Positions 63,786 through 64,000 of a DNA stretch of 64,000 nucleotides are shown here, piece after piece (the first letter of the stretch is position 1; each line of letters begins with the position of its first letter). The notes under the pieces are model-generated. The model made no database searches. It was given only the letters and a program-made list of their open reading frames with translations, and was not told the origin of the DNA. A program made the translations under genes and the position numbers. Source of the DNA: Amblyomma americanum (taxonomy: Eukaryota; Arthropoda; Arachnida; Ixodida; Ixodidae); NCBI RefSeq assembly GCF_052857255.1, contig NC_135504.1, positions 147,648,121-147,712,120 of the forward strand, in the 5' to 3' direction.

Positions 63786-64000
63786 TAAAACAGCTTGTTT
63801 CGTTGGATTAAGCACGAATACATGCTTTTCGCGCAGTTATAAGAGAAAAAAGTTTTGACGCGTTTCACAGGGACACTTGTAAAACCGATGTGTTTAGATT
63901 TAGCTCGTTTCGGTCTAAAACAATTTCTTTCGTTGTATTAAGCACGAATACATGCTTGTCGCGCAGTTATAAGAGAAAAAGTTTTGACGCGTATCAGAGG

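Larger units (their letters stand above)
1..64000. repeat. 129-bp satellite DNA array, about 496 monomers, spanning the whole window
   Basis: Seen in sequence: every stretch of the window except two ~110-bp inserts aligns to the same 129-bp unit. Landmarks recur every ~129 bp in the order MluI-like ACGCGT, AAAACCGATGTGTT, GGTCTAAAACA, TTGTTTCGTTGTATTAAG, CTTTTCGCGCAGTTATA and an A-rich end. All monomers lie in the same orientation; I found no inverted monomer. Both window ends fall inside a monomer, so the array is longer than 64 kb. Monomers differ by substitutions (up to roughly 8% between subfamilies) and by small indels, and are organised into several nested higher-order repeats listed separately. 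Such arrays are known from eukaryotic heterochromatin; the chromosomal position (centromeric or not) cannot be read from this window. No gene, RNA gene or intact mobile element is visible anywhere in it. Confidence 0.98.
53889..64000. repeat. Long HOR C, unit U4 (incomplete at window end)
   Basis: Matches U3a at offset 16831-16835 (37061 to 53892, 43790 to 60625, 44681 to 61516, 45507 to 62342) and U2 at 25357. At about 62.49 kb it departs from U3a, where a TTTTGGTCTAAAACAACTTG monomer leads into V and F monomers instead of the U3a order. The window ends inside this unit. Confidence 0.85.

Noticed and set aside
1..64000. CRISPR-like arrangement of repeats and spacers
   Set aside because: There are no unique spacers: the whole unit is repeated, unit length is 129 bp and HOR copies repeat the same order, which is satellite structure.
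1..64000. Telomeric repeats or an rDNA spacer
   Set aside because: No TTAGG, TTAGGG or similar telomeric tract and no rRNA-like sequence was seen anywhere in the window.

Overview
The whole 64 kb window is one uninterrupted tandem satellite array. The repeat unit is 129 bp (about 496 units, 64000/129), all units run head-to-tail in the same orientation, and the window starts and ends inside a unit, so the array continues beyond both edges. I see no credible protein-coding gene, rRNA, tRNA, CRISPR array, intact transposon or microsatellite tract. This architecture (megasatellite scale, higher-order repeats, mixed monomer subfamilies) is that of eukaryotic heterochromatin, typically pericentromeric, centromeric or subtelomeric. 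The representative monomer at 2490-2618 is about 39% G+C by hand count and carries 8 CpG dinucleotides (observed/expected about 1.7), which argues against a heavily CpG-methylated host such as a vertebrate or seed plant. An invertebrate is a reasonable guess. From memory only, ~129-bp satellites have been reported in Formica ants; I could not check sequence similarity.

Because 129 = 3 x 43, a monomer without a stop in one frame gives an open frame that runs through its neighbours. This creates many open frames of 60-274 codons with a repeating Cys/Lys/Arg/Ser/Phe-rich 43-residue pattern. They are broken by recurrent in-frame stops and by monomers of 94, 128, 130, 160 and 163 bp, and I treat them as non-coding.

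Layout. (A) 1-8682: a higher-order repeat (HOR) of about 26-28 monomers, copies at 1-3344, 3345-6946 and 6947 onward; two copies carry a ~110-bp non-satellite insert (2192-2300, 5793-5902). (B) 8683-10228: a six-monomer, 773-bp HOR in two copies. (C) 9061-14452 and 14453-19844: a 5392-bp block tandemly duplicated, with no difference at the sites I compared; its first part lies inside the 773-bp HOR. (D) 19496-64000: long HOR units of 9036, 8526 and 16831 bp plus an incomplete one. They contain 2.34-kb subunits, a 4-monomer deletion (33.9 kb) and a chimeric junction (about 45.9 kb). Diagnostic substitutions show that 20.6-33.9 kb and 45.9-59.2 kb are copies of one another at a nearly constant offset of 25.35-25.36 kb. 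A local five-monomer periodicity closes the window (62.5-63.75 kb).

Nothing here works together as genes. What the window records is a history of nested unequal exchange, and its candidate functional content lies in short conserved boxes, dyad symmetries and a CENP-B-box-like half site within the monomer.
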